NCBI RefSeq assembly: GCF_003177035.1
Contig: NZ_CP029488.1
Coordinates: 1,550,001 to 1,614,000, forward strand
Source of the DNA: Salinisphaera sp. LB1
GTDB taxonomy: Bacteria > Pseudomonadota > Gammaproteobacteria > Nevskiales > Salinisphaeraceae
Direction: 5' to 3'
DNA: 64,000 nucleotides
Part shown: piece after piece, positions 17,551 to 29,846 of the stretch
How the letters are laid out: every line of letters begins with the position of its first letter
Numbering within the stretch: the stretch's first letter is position 1
Translations under genes and position numbers: made by a program
The notes under the pieces: model-generated
The model's input: only the letters and a program-made list of their open reading frames with translations
What the model was told of the DNA's origin: nothing
The model's database searches: none

Positions 17551-18093
17551 ATGGCTGAGCGCTACACCCTGGCCCGGCCCTACGCCGAGGCGGTCTACGA
17601 ATTGGCTCAGGCATCCGGCGGCGACGGCTTGTCGCAATGGTCGGATGCGCTGGCCGCGTTGTCCGCCATCGTCGCCAACGAGTCGGTCGCTGCGCTGATG
17701 AACAATCCGCGTGTCTCCGACACGGTACTCGCCGAGGCCATCATCGAAACCGGCGCGGCCGACTTCGGTGATCAGGCGCGTAATTTCGTGCGGCTGTTGA
17801 TCGACAACAATCGATTGTCGTTGGCGCCGGAGATTGCGGAGCTGTTCGAGACCGAGCGCGCGGCGGCCGAGGATCGGCTCGACGTGGAGATCACCTCGGC
17901 CGTGGCATTGTCCGAGGGCCAGCGCACGGCATTCGGTCAGGCGCTCGAGAAGCATTTCAACCGCCGTATCTCGATGACGTTCGCCGAGGACGATTCGGTC
18001 ATCGGTGGTGCGGTGATTCGCGCCGGTGACCTCGTGATCGACGGTTCGTTGACAGCCCAGCTCGCGCGAATGCGCCAGTCTCTCGCCCATTAA
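17551..18093 (+). CDS. atpH: F-type ATP synthase subunit delta
   Basis: A 180-residue delta subunit. The N-terminal ARPYAEAVYELAQ and the C-terminal GGAVIRAGDLVIDGSLTAQLARM are the standard family marks. It connects the peripheral stalk to the top of the alpha3beta3 hexamer. Start is 2 nt after the atpF stop. Confidence 0.95.
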   Translation: MAERYTLARPYAEAVYELAQASGGDGLSQWSDALAALSAIVANESVAALMNNPRVSDTVLAEAIIETGAADFGDQARNFVRLLIDNNRLSLAPEIAELFETERAAAEDRLDVEITSAVALSEGQRTAFGQALEKHFNRRISMTFAEDDSVIGGAVIRAGDLVIDGSLTAQLARMRQSLAH

Positions 18094-18147
18094 GGTGGAC
18101 GCCGTCGCGTGGCGCACGCGGCGAGAAGGATAAAGAGGAAGACATCA

Positions 18148-19689
<1,542 letters not shown>

Positions 19690-19727
19690 AACGCTGCCGC
19701 GTGATGCCGTTCAACGGAGTTCGCTAA

Positions 19728-20588
19728 ATGGCCGGTGCCAAGGAAGTCAAGACCAAGATCAAGAGCGTTCAGAATACGCAAAAGATCACCAAGGCCATGG
19801 AGATGGTCGCGGCCTCCAAGATGCGCAAGGCTCAGGAGCGTGTCGAGGCGGCGCGCCCGTACGCGGCGAAGATCCGGCGTACGGTGGGGCATGTCGCCAA
19901 GGCCAGTATCGGTGGCCGGCACGAGTTTCTGATCGAACGTGAAGCCAAGCGGGTCGGGATCGTCGTGATTTCGACCGACCGCGGTCTGTGCGGCGGCCTG
20001 AACATCAACCTGTTCCGCCGTGTTCTGGGCGAGATTCGCGACTGGAACGCCGAGAACGTCGAGGTGGACCTGGTCGTCATCGGGCGTAAGGGGCTGAGTT
20101 TTTTCAAGCGCTTTGCCAAGGTCAGAGCCGATGTGGTGGATCTCGGTGACCGGCCGCACCTGCAGGATCTGATCGGGACGGTCAAGGTCATGCTCGACGA
20201 TTACCGGGAAGGCAATCTCGATCGTGTGTTCGTCATGGGAAACGAGTTCGTGAACACGATGACCCAGCGCCCGTATCGCCAGCAGTTGCTGCCGGTCGCG
20301 GAAAGCGACGACAACGAACTGCCGGATCGCTGGGACTATATCTACGAGCCCGAAGACAATGGACTTGTGGATGACCTTCTGGTGCGCTTCGTCGAGTCGC
20401 AGGTCTACCAGGGGGCGGTCGAGAACGTGGCCTGCGAAATGGCGGCGCGGATGGTGGCGATGAAGTCGGCCTCGGATAATGCCGGCGATATCATCGACGA
20501 CCTGCAGTTGGAGTACAACAAACAGCGCCAGGCGGCGATTACCCAGGAACTGTCGGAAATCGTGGCCGGCGCGGCCGCGGTCTCCTGA
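19728..20588 (+). CDS. atpG: F-type ATP synthase subunit gamma
   Basis: A 286-residue central-stalk subunit. The N-terminal helix contains [20 protein letters not shown], followed by [16 protein letters not shown], and the C-terminal helix contains [20 protein letters not shown] and [19 protein letters not shown]. It rotates inside the alpha3beta3 head and couples it to the c-ring. It starts 38 nt after atpA. Confidence 0.97.
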   Translation: MAGAKEVKTKIKSVQNTQKITKAMEMVAASKMRKAQERVEAARPYAAKIRRTVGHVAKASIGGRHEFLIEREAKRVGIVVISTDRGLCGGLNINLFRRVLGEIRDWNAENVEVDLVVIGRKGLSFFKRFAKVRADVVDLGDRPHLQDLIGTVKVMLDDYREGNLDRVFVMGNEFVNTMTQRPYRQQLLPVAESDDNELPDRWDYIYEPEDNGLVDDLLVRFVESQVYQGAVENVACEMAARMVAMKSASDNAGDIIDDLQLEYNKQRQAAITQELSEIVAGAAAVS

Positions 20589-20658
20589 CTGCAGCGGCCC
20601 ACGCGGGCCATCGCAACGAAAGAACAAGATACGCGGCAGCCGACGCTGCCCAGTCTGA

Positions 20659-22065
<1,407 letters not shown>

Positions 22066-22135
22066 TCCAGGCGTCTTCGTCGCACGGCGGCCGCGACCTG
22101 CGGCCGCTGCCTGAATCGTGGCATAGGCAAGCGTT

Positions 22136-22549
22136 ATGAAAATTCACGTCGATGTCGTCAGCGTGGAAGGCGAGATCTTCTCCGGTTCGGCCAGCATCGT
22201 GTTCGCGCCCGCCGAAATGGGCGAGATCGGCATCATGCCGAGCCATGCGCCGTTACTGACCCGCCTCAAGCCTGGCAATCTCCGTATTCGTGACGAGAAC
22301 GACGACGAAGAGCAGGTGTTCGTGTCGGGTGGCCTGCTCGAAGTCCAGCCGCATCTGATCACGGTCATGGCCGATACTGCCGAGCGTGCCCAGGATATCG
22401 ACGAGGCCGAGGCGGAGAAAGCCAAGGAACGCGCCGAGCAAGCGATGTCGGAGGCCTCCGACGAGGTGGATATGGAGCGGGCCCGGAACGAGCTTACCGA
22501 AGCGGCTGCTCGTCTTGAGATGGCGCGCCGGATACGTAGCGGACGATAG
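22136..22549 (+). CDS. atpC: F-type ATP synthase subunit epsilon
   Basis: A 137-residue epsilon subunit. The N-terminal beta-sandwich (HVDVVSVEGEIFSG, GEIGIMPSHAPLLTRLKPG) and the C-terminal two-helix hairpin are visible. It inhibits ATP hydrolysis and joins gamma to the c-ring. It ends the operon. A CCGAG/CTCGG hairpin lies just after the stop (22551-22575) but has no T-tract. Confidence 0.95.
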   Translation: MKIHVDVVSVEGEIFSGSASIVFAPAEMGEIGIMPSHAPLLTRLKPGNLRIRDENDDEEQVFVSGGLLEVQPHLITVMADTAERAQDIDEAEAEKAKERAEQAMSEASDEVDMERARNELTEAAARLEMARRIRSGR

Positions 22550-22671
22550 CGCCGAGCAATCGCTTAAACTCGGCGAATCAGTCGCTTGGGTCGACCCGGC
22601 ATGTTGAGAACGGTGCCGGGCCGGATTATATTGTGGCGGCGTGTTGATATGCGGTGCGTACCGTGCCCGCC

Positions 22672-23904
22672 ATGAAGTATTCCGCCGATCTGGCCGCTCG
22701 TCCTGGTTCTGCCGCTGTGGCAGTGGCGTTTTTCTGTGTATTCGGTAGCGCGCACGCGGCCAGCGTCGATACATTTTCGGTGTTCGACTCTCCCGGTCTC
22801 AATCGTCAGATCCACGGCCGCGAAAGCGACGTCGACCTGGCCGCCGGCCCCATGCGCCTCGGCGACGCGTCGGCGTTTTTTGGCGTCGACTCGCTTAGCG
22901 ACGATGCCAACCACTATCTGACCAGCGGCCTGCAATGGCGTAGTACGCGCCACGGCACGCCGCTTTTGACTGTGGGCGCCATGCATACGGTGGCGCGCGG
23001 CGCCAATGTCGGCAGCCAGACCTTGATGCGTGCCGAGACCCGCCTCGCGCTGGGTGATCGCTGGTATCTGCCTGATCTGACCCTGGAGACCGATCAGTTG
23101 TCGAGTAGTGGCGCTGCCGGCTCGGCATTGGGTGGGCGCGCAACCCATGTCGGATTCGCGCATGATTTCGGCCGAAGTCGATATCGTATCGCTTACTTTC
23201 AGGCCGACAACGACTACAGCCCGTGGGGCAGTGCGCTTGCCGCCGGCGATCGCGGGATGGAAATGTCCGGAACCTACGATCTGGGGCGCCGTTGGCGTCT
23301 CAGCAATAGCTTGAGGGTGCACCGGGGCGATATCGCCACCGGGACGCCGTATGGGGTGGTGGATAAGTGGCGCGTGAGCGGCGTGACGTCGCCGACCGCC
23401 CTCGGCCGGCCCTGGCGGCTGATTGCGCAGTTCGGCAAGGCCGGCGTTTCCGACACCGAACACCGGACGCCGCTGTGGATTGAGTTGGCGTCACGCACGC
23501 GTCGCTGGCGGGATTGGCACGTCGACTCGGCGCTCGGTTGGTATCAGGGCGATGTGGCCGCCCCCCATGCGATGCCGGTCAACGGCGGTCTCTGGGAGGT
23601 CTCGGCAAGCCGCAACCTGAATCTAGCCGGCCTACAGACGCGGCTTCAGCCCAGCTTTTCCATCGGCGGCAGTCAGTATGACGACCGCTTACTTGGTAGT
23701 CGCACCGGGCTTGCCATGGGCTTTCCGGGTTTGTTGGACAATGTGGCATTCAGCGTGGACTACTTGTCGCCCGGCTGGGGCCCGAGCAACGATCGCCCGG
23801 ATATGCAGATGACGCTGAGCATTCGCCAGAATGCTGGCGCGGTGGTGCCGCGGCTCGGCTCAATGGTCGATCGGCTGCGTGGCCATTGGTTCGGGCGCGA
23901 CTGA
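22672..23904 (+). CDS. Unassigned exported protein, probable outer-membrane beta-barrel
   Basis: A 410-residue protein with a signal peptide (VAVAFFCVFGSAHA, cleavage near residue 29). The mature sequence alternates short amphipathic strands rich in Trp, Tyr, Arg, Gly and Ser separated by Gly/Asp turns (for example RYRIAYFQADNDYSPWGS and LQTRLQPSFSIGGSQYDD), as expected of an outer-membrane beta-barrel. It does not end in a C-terminal aromatic residue (ends FGRD). The ATG at 22672 gives the best signal peptide; two in-frame GTG codons lie upstream (22654, 22663). I do not recognise a family. It stands alone between atpC and opgG on the same strand. Confidence 0.7.
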   Translation: MKYSADLAARPGSAAVAVAFFCVFGSAHAASVDTFSVFDSPGLNRQIHGRESDVDLAAGPMRLGDASAFFGVDSLSDDANHYLTSGLQWRSTRHGTPLLTVGAMHTVARGANVGSQTLMRAETRLALGDRWYLPDLTLETDQLSSSGAAGSALGGRATHVGFAHDFGRSRYRIAYFQADNDYSPWGSALAAGDRGMEMSGTYDLGRRWRLSNSLRVHRGDIATGTPYGVVDKWRVSGVTSPTALGRPWRLIAQFGKAGVSDTEHRTPLWIELASRTRRWRDWHVDSALGWYQGDVAAPHAMPVNGGLWEVSASRNLNLAGLQTRLQPSFSIGGSQYDDRLLGSRTGLAMGFPGLLDNVAFSVDYLSPGWGPSNDRPDMQMTLSIRQNAGAVVPRLGSMVDRLRGHWFGRD

Positions 23905-24173
23905 CCGGACCGAGATGCCGCCTTTTTGCGCTGGATTGCGCCGCTCAGGACAACCGTCGCGCTGGCCCGGTTCAGCGCGCGTCGCGGCACGGGTTATTCT
24001 GGGGTTGCAACGATGACAGTCAGCGGCCATGGGGGCACGTTCATTTTCCGGTCATCGGGTTTCGCGTGTCATAGGCCGCCCATCGCTGGCTCCGGCCTCT
24101 GCACGACACTCGATTGGCCGCGCTGCGCTCCTGGGCAAGCAGGCGTTGCGTCATAGCAAAGGATTTCGTCTTC

Positions 24174-25943
24174 ATGCGCATTTTTTCGATCCAAACTCGG
24201 CGTATCGCACGCTGTGTCAGCGTGCTGCTGCTGGGTGTGGGACTCGTGTTGCCGGGGCTGGCGGTCGCGGCCGATGCGTCGGCCGATCACACGGGTCAAT
24301 CCGCCGGCTCGGATCAGGGCAAGTCGGCCGGCGCGTCCGCGCAAAAAAACGGCACCGCTGTCCACTCCGATGCCGACAAGGCCGGCGCCACGAGCGACCA
24401 CAAGAAAAAGAACGCGGGCCAGAGCGCCAACAACAACGGCCAGAACAACGGCCAGAGCAAATCGACGGATCAGAGCGGCAACAGCGCCCCGTTCTCCTAC
24501 GACCAGCTGATCGAGCGTGCCAAGGCGTTGTCGAAGAAGGCCTACCAGGCGCCGGCCAAGGTCCCGCAGTTTCTTACCAGCCTGAGCGCGGACCAGCTCT
24601 CCGAGATCACCTTCAAGCGTGACGATGCGCTCTGGCACGAGCAGAAACTGCCGTTCCAGGTCATGTTTTATCACCCGGGTTCGTACTACGATCACGCGGT
24701 CACCATCCATGTGATCAAGGATGGCAAAACTCGGACGGTCAAGTTCGACAAGAACGACTTCAACTATCCCAGCGACGCCCTGAAGAAAAAAGTGCCCGAC
24801 GATCTGGGATACGCCGGTTTCAAGCTGCTGCATACACTGGGCGATCCCCACAAGATGGACGAAGTGGTGTCCTTTCTTGGCGCCTCTTACTTCCGCGCGC
24901 TCGGCGCTGACGAGCATTACGGCCTGTCCGCGCGCGGCCTGGCAATCGATACCGGCAATACCAACAAGGGCGAGGAATTTCCGAACTTCACCCAGTTCTG
25001 GCTGGTCGATCCGGGCGACAAATCCAAGCAGATGACACTGTATGCGCTGCTGGATTCGCCGAGCGCGACCGGCGCCTACAAGTTCGTCATCACGCCGGGC
25101 AAGGCCACGCACACGCATGTCGAGGAAACGCTGTTCACCCGCAAGGACATCGCCAAGCTCGGCATCGCCCCCCTGACCAGCATGTTCACCTGGGGCGAGA
25201 ATAGCCTCGCGCGCCTCAAGGACTACCGTCCCGAGGCCCATGATTCCGATGGCATGGTCATTTCGTCGGCCAACGGCGAGTGGCTGTGGCGTCCGCTGGT
25301 CAATCCGCAGAAGCTGTGGATGAATCAGTTCGATGCCAACGATGTGCGCGGCTTCGGTCTCATGCAACGGGATCGCAAGTTCGATCATTACCAGGATTTG
25401 AACTACGACTACCAGAAGCGGCCCAACGCCTGGGTGACGCCCGACGGCGACTGGGGCAAGGGCCATCTCGAACTGGTGGAGATCCCGTCGGACAGCGAAG
25501 TCAACGACAATATCTCGTTGTACTGGGTGCCGGCCGCCCCGGTGAAGGCCGGCCAGCGGCTGCACTTCGCCTATGACATCAAGTGGTCGAGCGATCTGGC
25601 CGTACCCAACTCGCTGGGCCATACGGTAGCCACGCGCGTGGGCGTGGCTGCGGTCAAGCCGGGCCAGCAGAAGAATCAGGTGCGGGTCGCGATCGATTTC
25701 GTCGGCGGCGAACTTTCCAAGCTCACCGACGCGAACTCGGTGCAGCCTAAGGTCAATGCCTCGCGGGACGTCACCCTCAACAACATCAAGGCTGTGCGTA
25801 ATCCGCATACCGGCGGTTGGCGACTGACGTTCCTGGTGCCGACCAGCGCCCTCGATAAGCCGCTGGAACTGCGGGCCTATCTGGCCGACGCCAACGGCGG
25901 CGGCCTGACCGAGACCTGGAGCTACCTGCTGGCCACGCCGTGA
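24174..25943 (+). CDS. opgG: Periplasmic glucan biosynthesis protein OpgG/MdoG with low-complexity N-terminal linker
   Basis: A 589-residue periplasmic protein required for the beta-1,6 branching or release of osmoregulated periplasmic glucans. The signal peptide ends near residue 33. The MdoG domain starts at SYDQLIERAKALSKKAYQAP (about residue 107) and runs to the end with FLGASYFRALGADEHYGLSARGLAIDT and the Ig-like C-terminal part. Residues 34-105 are an unusual Gln/Asn/Ser/Gly/Lys-rich linker (NNNGQNNGQSKSTDQSGNS), making it about 70 residues longer than typical OpgG. AAAGGA lies 10 nt before the ATG. Its stop overlaps the opgH GTG (GTGA), so the two are translationally coupled. Confidence 0.94.
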   Translation: MRIFSIQTRRIARCVSVLLLGVGLVLPGLAVAADASADHTGQSAGSDQGKSAGASAQKNGTAVHSDADKAGATSDHKKKNAGQSANNNGQNNGQSKSTDQSGNSAPFSYDQLIERAKALSKKAYQAPAKVPQFLTSLSADQLSEITFKRDDALWHEQKLPFQVMFYHPGSYYDHAVTIHVIKDGKTRTVKFDKNDFNYPSDALKKKVPDDLGYAGFKLLHTLGDPHKMDEVVSFLGASYFRALGADEHYGLSARGLAIDTGNTNKGEEFPNFTQFWLVDPGDKSKQMTLYALLDSPSATGAYKFVITPGKATHTHVEETLFTRKDIAKLGIAPLTSMFTWGENSLARLKDYRPEAHDSDGMVISSANGEWLWRPLVNPQKLWMNQFDANDVRGFGLMQRDRKFDHYQDLNYDYQKRPNAWVTPDGDWGKGHLELVEIPSDSEVNDNISLYWVPAAPVKAGQRLHFAYDIKWSSDLAVPNSLGHTVATRVGVAAVKPGQQKNQVRVAIDFVGGELSKLTDANSVQPKVNASRDVTLNNIKAVRNPHTGGWRLTFLVPTSALDKPLELRAYLADANGGGLTETWSYLLATP

Positions 25944-28408
25944 GTTGTACGAACGAAGCTTTCGATACGCCGCTCGGCCGGGTCGATGCCTATCTATCCG
26001 GGTTGAATCTGGCGTCGGCGCGCAAGCGCGAATTACGCGCCGCCGTCGCCGCGGCGGCCCCTGCCTCAACGGCCGATGCGATCGCGCGACTCTACGAGGC
26101 GCTGGCCGGTGATGGCGACGAAGGTGCGGAGGCCGAATTGGCCGCCCGCATTGAGGCGGCTTACCCGCAGCTGGCGCAGCGGCGCCATGCGGTCGGGGGT
26201 GGCGGCTATCGCGGTGCGTCCATGCCGCGCCTGAGTCGTTGGTCGATGTCGCCGGCCAGCATGGATCGCCGCCCATGGCGCTTTCTCGGCCGCATCATGC
26301 CGAGCATGGAGCGCCGACGGCGCCTGCCCAAGGCGGTACCCAGCCGGCTGCGCAACATCGTTCGCCTGCGGCAGGTCTTTTTGTTCTTCCTGGTGGCACT
26401 GCCGGCCGCCGGGGCCACCTTCTACATGCTCACGACGCTGCCACATCAGGGCCGGTCGCCGCTGGAAGCGGTCATCCTGGCACTGGCCGCACTGTTGTTC
26501 GCCTGGATCCTGGTCGGTTTCTGGACCGCCATGGCCGGTTTTCTGGTGCTCTGGCGGGGCGACAAGTATCTCATTTCGGCCGATGACGCCGCGCCGGCCG
26601 CAGACCATGCGCGAACCGCGATCGTGATGCCGATCTACGAAGAGGATGTCGCGCGGACGTTCGCCGGGCTGGCTGCCATCTACGAGTCGTTGAAGGCGAC
26701 CGACCGGTTGGGCGAGTTCGATTTCTTCGTGCTGAGCGACTCGGTCAAGCCGGACACGATCGCTGCCGAGGAGCGCACCTGGGCCCAAACCTGTCGTGCG
26801 CTCGATGCATTCGATCGTCTGTTCTATCGCCGGCGCCGGGCCCGTGTGAAGCGCAAGAGCGGCAACCTGGCCGATTTCTGCCGGCGCTGGGGCGGGCGTT
26901 ACCGCTATATGATCGTGCTCGACGCGGATTCGCTCATGGTGGGCTCCACGCTCACGGCCCTGGTCGACCGGATGCAGGCCAACCCCAGCGTGGGTCTGAT
27001 CCAGACGCCGCCCACCGCGGTCAATCGCTCGAGTTTCCTATCGCGTGTGCAGCAGTTCGCCACGCGCGTGTACGGTCGGATGTTCGCCGCCGGGCTGCAC
27101 TACTGGCATCTGGACAACGCCCACTACTGGGGCCACAACGCGATCATCCGCATCGCACCGTTCATGGCGCACTGCGCGTTGCCGCGCTTGCCGGGCCGAG
27201 GGGCGCTGTCCGGCGAGATCCTGTCGCACGACTTCGTCGAGGCCGCGCTCATGCGGCGTGCCGGCTGGGGCGTGTACATCGCCTACGATCTGCCAGGCAG
27301 CTACGAGGAAGTGCCGCCGACGCTCATCGACGAGCTGGGCCGTGACCGGCGCTGGTGCCAGGGCAATATCCAGCATCTGCGCCTGCTGTTTTCGGACAAC
27401 CTCGCGCCGGCGCACCGGGCCTTGTTTGCCAACGGGGTGATGGCCTATACCTCGGCGGCGATCTGGTTCGTGTTTCTGGTGCTGTCCTCGACCGAGGCCG
27501 TGCTCGAAGCGATCACGACGCCGGATTACTTTCCCTCGCCCGGTGCCTTGTTCCCGTCGTGGCCGGTCTGGCAGCCGATCTGGGCGGTCAGCCTGTTCTG
27601 CGCCACGATGGTGGTGTTGTTTCTGCCCAAGATTCTGGGCATGGCCATGATCATTGCGCGCGGGCAGCAGAAGGATTTCGGCGGCGTCGGCAATCTGATC
27701 GGTTCCACGCTGATTGAAATCGTGCTCACATCGCTGCTGGCCCCGGTGCGCATGCTGTCGCATACGCTGTTCGTATTCACGACGCTGATCGGCAAACAGG
27801 TGAAATGGAACAGCCAGCAGCGCGCGGACGCCCAGGTGCCATGGCTGGCGGCCCTTCGGTTTCATCTGCCGGGCATGCTGCTGGCGGCGGCCTGGGGGGC
27901 GGTGCTGTATATCTACACGCCGGGCTTTTTCCCCTGGTTGCTGCCGATTCTGTTGCCGCTGTTCTGCGCCCCTGTAGTGACCGTGATCACGTCCCGCGTG
28001 GATATCGGCGTGTGGATGCGTAACAACGGACTGCAGCTCATCCCCGAGGAATGGAACCCCCCGGCCGAGTTGCGCCGGGTCATCGAGATCGAGGCCGAGA
28101 CCGTGGCAGCGGACTTCGCCGATGTCCTCGTCGATCCGAGTCTGGCGGCGTTGCATGTCGGGTTGCAGGGCAGCCCGCGGCGGCTGGATCCGGAGGTGGC
28201 GCGCTATCGCGACGAACTGGCCCAGCGCGCGCTGGACGACGGGCCGGGCGGCCTGAACGCGCGCGAGCAACGGGATCTGCTCGCGGACCCGCAGCGGCTG
28301 GACTGGCTGCATCGCGCGCTGTGGACGGCCGAGATCCTGCCCGACTGGGTGGTCGGGCGGTTGCAGCGCCAGCCCGCGCTTACGTCGGTCACCGCTTCAG
28401 CGGTATAG
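25940..28408 (+). CDS. opgH: Glucans biosynthesis glucosyltransferase OpgH/MdoH
   Basis: An 822-residue inner-membrane GT2-family glucosyltransferase that polymerises the OPG backbone from UDP-glucose and extrudes it. N-terminal membrane helices (about residues 140-205) precede the GT2 domain: MPIYEEDVARTFAGL, VLDADSLMVG (DxD), HDFVEAALMRRAG (TED-equivalent region) and DRRWCQGNIQH (Q/RxxRW class). C-terminal helices follow. The start is GTG at 25940, overlapping the opgG stop by 4 nt. Confidence 0.95.
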   Translation: MSCTNEAFDTPLGRVDAYLSGLNLASARKRELRAAVAAAAPASTADAIARLYEALAGDGDEGAEAELAARIEAAYPQLAQRRHAVGGGGYRGASMPRLSRWSMSPASMDRRPWRFLGRIMPSMERRRRLPKAVPSRLRNIVRLRQVFLFFLVALPAAGATFYMLTTLPHQGRSPLEAVILALAALLFAWILVGFWTAMAGFLVLWRGDKYLISADDAAPAADHARTAIVMPIYEEDVARTFAGLAAIYESLKATDRLGEFDFFVLSDSVKPDTIAAEERTWAQTCRALDAFDRLFYRRRRARVKRKSGNLADFCRRWGGRYRYMIVLDADSLMVGSTLTALVDRMQANPSVGLIQTPPTAVNRSSFLSRVQQFATRVYGRMFAAGLHYWHLDNAHYWGHNAIIRIAPFMAHCALPRLPGRGALSGEILSHDFVEAALMRRAGWGVYIAYDLPGSYEEVPPTLIDELGRDRRWCQGNIQHLRLLFSDNLAPAHRALFANGVMAYTSAAIWFVFLVLSSTEAVLEAITTPDYFPSPGALFPSWPVWQPIWAVSLFCATMVVLFLPKILGMAMIIARGQQKDFGGVGNLIGSTLIEIVLTSLLAPVRMLSHTLFVFTTLIGKQVKWNSQQRADAQVPWLAALRFHLPGMLLAAAWGAVLYIYTPGFFPWLLPILLPLFCAPVVTVITSRVDIGVWMRNNGLQLIPEEWNPPAELRRVIEIEAETVAADFADVLVDPSLAALHVGLQGSPRRLDPEVARYRDELAQRALDDGPGGLNAREQRDLLADPQRLDWLHRALWTAEILPDWVVGRLQRQPALTSVTASAV

Positions 28409-28444
28409 TCGCGCCAGCGAGCCGCTTCGGGGGAGCACCACATC

Positions 28445-29821
28445 ATGAGTCTGCATATCGTCATTCTGGCGGCCGGCCAGGGTAAGCGCATGAATTCGGC
28501 CCTGCCCAAGGTGCTGCAGCCGCTGGGCGACCGGCCGTTGCTCAAGCATGTGGTTGAGGCGGCCCAGACACTCGAGCCGGCGCGGATTCACGTCGTCTAT
28601 GGCCACGGCGGCCAGGCCGTGCAGTCCGCACTGGGCTATCTCGACGTCAATTGGGTACATCAGGCCGAGCAGCTCGGCACCGGTCATGCCGTGGCCCAGG
28701 CGATGGACGCCATCCCGGACGACGCGCGCGTGCTCGTACTCTATGGCGACGTGCCGCTGGTACGGGCCGCAACCCTGTCGCATCTGGTCTCGGCCGCGGG
28801 TGAGAACAAGCTGGCGTTGTTGACCGTGGTGCTCGACAACCCCGCCGGCTACGGGCGCGTGCTGCGCAACGACGACAACCGCGTGATTGGTATCGTCGAG
28901 GACAAGGACGCCACTCGCGAGCAGAAGCATATTCACGAGACCAACACCGGCCTGCTTTGTGCCCAGGCGCGCCACCTGCGCGACTGGCTGGCGCGGCTGA
29001 CCAACCGCAATGCCCAGGGCGAATACTATCTGACCGACTGCATCGGCCTGGCGGCCGTGGATAGCGTGCCCGTGGTGGCCGGCCAAGCCGGCACCGCGGC
29101 CGAGACGCAAGGCATCAACAATAAGCTCGATCTCGCGCGGGCCGAGCGCCTGTATCAACGGCGCCAGGCCGAGACCCTGATGGCCCAGGGGCTCACGCTG
29201 CGCGATCCCGACCGGTTCGACCTGCGCGGCAGTCTGCGGGCCGGGCGCGATGCGGCGATCGACGTCAATGTCGTAATCGAAGGCGACGTGGTGCTCGGCG
29301 AAGGGGTGACCATCGGCCCCAACTGCGTGCTGCGGCACTGCACGATCGAGGATCATACCCAGATCGCTTCGCATACCGTGATCGAACATGCCGAGATCGG
29401 TGCTCGCTGCCAGATCGGCCCGTTCGCCCGGCTGCGGCCGGACACCCGTGTGGCCGACCGCGCGAAGATCGGCAATTTCGTCGAGACGAAAAAGAGCGAC
29501 ATCGGCGAAGGCAGCAAGATCAACCACCTGAGCTATGTCGGCGACACCCGGGTGGGGCGCGACGTCAACATCGGCGCCGGGGTGATCACCTGCAACTACG
29601 ACGGCGCGAACAAGCACGTCACCCGAATCGGCGACGGCGCCTTCATCGGCTCCGACTGCCAGCTGATCGCCCCGGTCACGGTGGAGCGCGGCGCGACCAT
29701 CGGCGCCGGCACCACGCTGACCCGTAACGCCCCGGCCGACAAGCTCACGGTCGGACGCGCCCGCCAGACCACGCTCGACGGCTGGCAGCGGCCGAAGAAA
29801 CACACGCCAGGCCATCAGTAG
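28445..29821 (+). CDS. glmU: Bifunctional GlcNAc-1-P uridyltransferase / glucosamine-1-P acetyltransferase
   Basis: A 458-residue enzyme making UDP-GlcNAc. The N-terminal pyrophosphorylase has [20 protein letters not shown] and [11 protein letters not shown]. The C-terminal left-handed beta-helix acetyltransferase has hexapeptide repeats from about residue 250 and the active-site block [20 protein letters not shown]. It supplies peptidoglycan and LPS precursors. glmS follows after 25 nt on the same strand, forming the usual glmUS operon. Confidence 0.96.
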   Translation: MSLHIVILAAGQGKRMNSALPKVLQPLGDRPLLKHVVEAAQTLEPARIHVVYGHGGQAVQSALGYLDVNWVHQAEQLGTGHAVAQAMDAIPDDARVLVLYGDVPLVRAATLSHLVSAAGENKLALLTVVLDNPAGYGRVLRNDDNRVIGIVEDKDATREQKHIHETNTGLLCAQARHLRDWLARLTNRNAQGEYYLTDCIGLAAVDSVPVVAGQAGTAAETQGINNKLDLARAERLYQRRQAETLMAQGLTLRDPDRFDLRGSLRAGRDAAIDVNVVIEGDVVLGEGVTIGPNCVLRHCTIEDHTQIASHTVIEHAEIGARCQIGPFARLRPDTRVADRAKIGNFVETKKSDIGEGSKINHLSYVGDTRVGRDVNIGAGVITCNYDGANKHVTRIGDGAFIGSDCQLIAPVTVERGATIGAGTTLTRNAPADKLTVGRARQTTLDGWQRPKKHTPGHQ

Positions 29822-29846
29822 CCCAGAGGCGTATCAGGAGACAGCT

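Noticed and set aside
29822..29846. glmS ribozyme
   Set aside because: Only 25 nt separate glmU and glmS, and this regulation is typical of Firmicutes.
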